Shown piece by piece: positions 61,336 through 64,000 of a DNA stretch of 64,000 nucleotides (positions are counted from its first letter, which is position 1; the number at the start of each line of letters is the position of its first letter). This DNA is from Alisma plantago-aquatica (lineage: Eukaryota > Streptophyta > Magnoliopsida > Alismatales > Alismataceae). The stretch lies in NCBI GenBank assembly GCA_963693085.1, contig OY856410.1, positions 1,334,053,804 through 1,334,117,803 of the forward strand. Direction: 5' to 3'. Under the pieces are notes generated by a model. That model saw nothing but the letters and a program-made list of their open reading frames with translations, did not search any database and was not told the origin of the DNA. Both the position numbers and the translations under genes were made by a program.

Positions 61336-61924
61336 GAGGGGTATTGGGGGCTTCCCAAGACACACAATTGAGAATTATTTGCTCTGACAATTCTTGTCCT
61401 ATCTATTTGTGGTAACCAATAGAGATCCCAAGCAAGTCCTCTTCATCAAAGGGAGGGATAATGAGGGAGAGAACAAAGAAGGATGAGTTGTGGGAGATCA
61501 TGTCGACGACTAGTATACTGACAGAAGGGGAAAATTCCTTCCCATTGGATCTAGTAGCACAATGTAGAGTTCCCAGTGGTCTGCGTAGACTTCCATATAG
61601 GTGAGGTGGCCTTTGCCCATCGTTAGGAGGACACCATCAGCCTACAGTCCATGGAGAGACTGCAGGAGCCACTGTAGACGTTGTTCCTGTCTACTATCCA
61701 TGGTGAAGATAGGGAGCTGCACAGACACCGTCCAAGAGCAATTAGATGACATTTGCACATCTACAATGATGAGGAGTATGTTGCTAGACTTTTTCCAGAA
61801 CTAGGTATATGCTCAAACCATCCTTTCCATTATATAGTTGTTGACGTGATCCGCTAGTTTATGGGAAACATGACAATATAAATTTTTGTTTCCATTGCCT
61901 ATTCTATCACCCTATTTCCTTACA

Positions 61925-63191
61925 AGTTGGTTGTCTCACAAACCAACCAGTTAGTTGAGGAGGCGAGTCAGTCGGTTAACTAAGTGAGCTGGTCGATTTC
62001 CTCCCCAGTTTAGGCAGAACTTAGCCAATTCAATTTCTAATCAAATTGACAGTCCAAACGGTTGTTTCATCACGTGAGCCAATCGGTTGAGAGATCAATC
62101 AGCTGATTTTTTGCTAGAATTGAATACCCAAACACTTTAGTAATCAATTCAATTATCATTCATGATTAAACTCCTCTTTTAGGTGAATTCCTATGTGTGT
62201 GACCCTATAGGTCCCATATCACATTCGTAGTGAATGTCCATATCTGGTTTATGACATCACAAGCAAAGAGGGGTGCTTCGTCACACATCAGTGCTACCCA
62301 AGTGAATGGAAAGCTGGAGTACAACTTCAACCTACAATATGTGTAAGGTGTTATAGTGATTGTATAATTCCTTTGTCTGGAATATCTAGAATGAACTCAA
62401 GGCATGGAATCATCATCCTCTTCAACGTTCAATCCATGTTTCTTGAACCAGAGAAGACTGTCTGAGATATTTGTGACCTCAGTATCATATACGGATTCAT
62501 ATGTGCATGCACATACTTTGCTCAATCTTGCTTATCAAGTGGCATGGGTATCATACTCCAGTAGGAGGGACAAATCCCATCTACATTGCTCACAGTCAAT
62601 CCCCATGTGTCACAACTACCCAATCATCACCGTTATGGCAATCCTTATTCAGGGTTACATTGGTCGGTATCAAAGTATACTGAACGACATGTGATGAGTG
62701 TAGTGACTTCAGGTTTAAGAACCACAATCACCACATTCACTATGAGAGATGATTATGACCACCAAGTATGGTTTCCATGTGTCACTGTCAAGGTGGGTCT
62801 GTCTGATACATTGTTCTCTAGCAAGTATCTATGTGCTTGGTTTGATATTCCATATCATGACTGATGAGATATGTCATCAACCAATACACATTCCAGTCTT
62901 TAGTATTACTGTTGTCTATCTTCCTTCCACACTAACAACCGACTAGGGACATAATAAGAGCGTACATGATCTTAGAATCCCTATGATCTCATTGTTCAAG
63001 TCATGTACTTAAAGACATACATCATTGAGTAATGTCATTCTGTAGACATCCATCATATTTCTTCATTATCTCATGATTGAGTGAAATACAATGAATTGGA
63101 AGCTTGCCTTTATATATTATTAATCAAATCCTCTATATGATATGCCAACTCAATCATCATATTATTGGGTCTATGGGCATACATACCAATA
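61925..63191 (-). mobile_element. Copia 3' LTR, copy F, inverted and truncated
   Basis: On the minus strand it starts TATTGGTATGTATGCCC at 63191 and matches the first ~1.27 kb of copies B and E. This includes the reverse of GGGTCACACACATAGGA (about 62190) and TTGGAC...GTCAATTTGATTAG (about 62060). It stops within the array region exactly where LTR E ends at 61924. TATA, R and U5 are missing. Confidence 0.88.
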
Positions 63192-63204
63192 GAATCCCAC
63201 TTGC
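63192..63204 (-). other. Copia polypurine tract, minus strand
   Basis: The minus strand reads GCAAGTGGGATTC just before LTR F, a close copy of the family tract. Confidence 0.8.
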
Positions 63205-64000
63205 ACTTAGAGACAATCACCAAAGAGTCATATTCTTAGTGATCTAAACATGTCCATCATGATTCTGATGTGCAAGTGCTAATCTGGTGGGTTAGCCACA
63301 TTTTTCTAATAGTATGTATATTCCATGTTTCACATCTCTTTGCTGTATGATGTCTCATATGAGATGGAACCACTGTAATATGCTATCTGATATTCCTTTC
63401 CTAACCATTAGCTCTATCATTAACACAGTATCTCTACTGTGTCATAAATGCTTGGAACATCCATAAGTTCATCTATATGAACTTCTAGATCCATATAGTA
63501 CCCACTCCGATTTTCATAACACCATGACACTCGACTTCTACTGTAGAATTTAAATCAAGGGTCTTATAGTTTGGAACTCCAACTTATAACTCTTCTCATA
63601 AGATTAAACATACAGATTTAATATGCGATCATTTTTTGTCATTTCACAAGCTTGCATCAGTATGACCCTTTACACTCAACTCTTCCTTGTTTCTCTAATC
63701 TAGCAACTTACCCTTTAGTCTTTCTTAAGTACTTAAAGGATATACTTAGTGACATCCCAATGACCCTCATTGGAAACTAATATCATCTTGTCATGTTCAA
63801 TGCATATAAGACAATGGGATGAGTACAATATACAACATACATGATAGACCCAATTGTTAATGCATATGGCATCTCACTCATGGTTTTCCATTCATCATAA
63901 GAATCATAACATAGGGTTCTTGAGAGACGAATCCCATGAAACATGGTTAAATTCTCTCTCATTGAATCCTTTATGTTGAACTCTTTCAACACCTTGCTAT
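63205..64000 (-). pseudogene. Copia RT end and RNase H, element F (runs off window)
   Basis: Frame 63992-63783 reads LKEFNIKDSMRENL, MFHGIRLSRT, MPYALTIGSIMYVV and HPIVLYALNMTR, the conserved end of copia RT. A HTDASL block near 63660 marks RNase H with its catalytic Asp, followed by a stop. It is the same family as element E but better preserved in the RT tail. It continues beyond the window. Confidence 0.85.

Larger units (their letters stand above)
59764..61924 (+). mobile_element. Copia 3' LTR, copy E (2.16 kb)
   Basis: It starts TATTGGTATGTATGCCCAGAGAG after the polypurine tract and ends CTATTTCCTTACA. It has the landmarks of copy B throughout, with a TATA box at 61328. Because pol is attached upstream, this copy assigns the whole LTR family to Ty1/copia. 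Confidence 0.92.

Overview
The window is nuclear DNA of a large-genome seed plant, most likely an angiosperm. I cannot name the species. The evidence is plant-type LTR retrotransposons (Athila and Tekay-like Ty3, long-LTR Ty1/copia, a Cassandra TRIM), a plant mitochondrial atp6 fragment, a tRNA-derived SINE, and no bacterial-style operons. I found no intact host gene. Almost every recognisable coding stretch is retrotransposon gag or pol, broken by stops and frameshifts. Most of the open frames are short and accidental.

Layout. 1-1268: 3' part of a long copia LTR. 1269-11311: a Ty3 element with a PBS and a 3' LTR of about 3.1 kb but no recognisable proteins. 11312-17960: a minus-strand Athila-like pol and gag tail, interrupted by a Ty3 3'-end fragment. 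17976-19945: probable minus-strand Ty3 LTR. 19951-24566: copia 5' LTR, PBS and leader, with about 1.04 kb of mitochondrial atp6 inserted in the leader. 24600-29218: minus-strand Athila-type gag, PBS and long LTR. 29219-37034: two Ty3-type LTR regions carrying a complete Cassandra element (33472-34309) and a SINE (35492-35580). 37583-43169: a copia 5' LTR split by a 4.06 kb solo LTR, followed by its PBS and leader. 48800-55730: a minus-strand Tekay-like chromovirus with a 2.84 kb 3' LTR and degraded chromodomain, integrase, RNase H, RT, protease and gag. 56080-61924: plus-strand copia gag-pol and its 3' LTR. 61925-64000: a second copia 3' end in inverted orientation.

The most unusual signal lies in the LTR control regions rather than in proteins. 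The copia LTRs carry arrays of a near-palindromic motif repeated about every 21 bp, two helical turns, just upstream of the TATA box. The same kind of array recurs in the copia leader. The core sequence differs between copies of the same LTR family (CCGATCGG type versus GAGATGNCCATCTC type) while the spacing stays similar. The Athila LTR has its own array (CCACGGTCGTGG type) at the matching position, and a third Ty3 LTR carries scattered GGTCGAAG/CTTCGACC motifs. I read these as rapidly evolving U3 enhancer arrays. Family names and dates would need database comparison.
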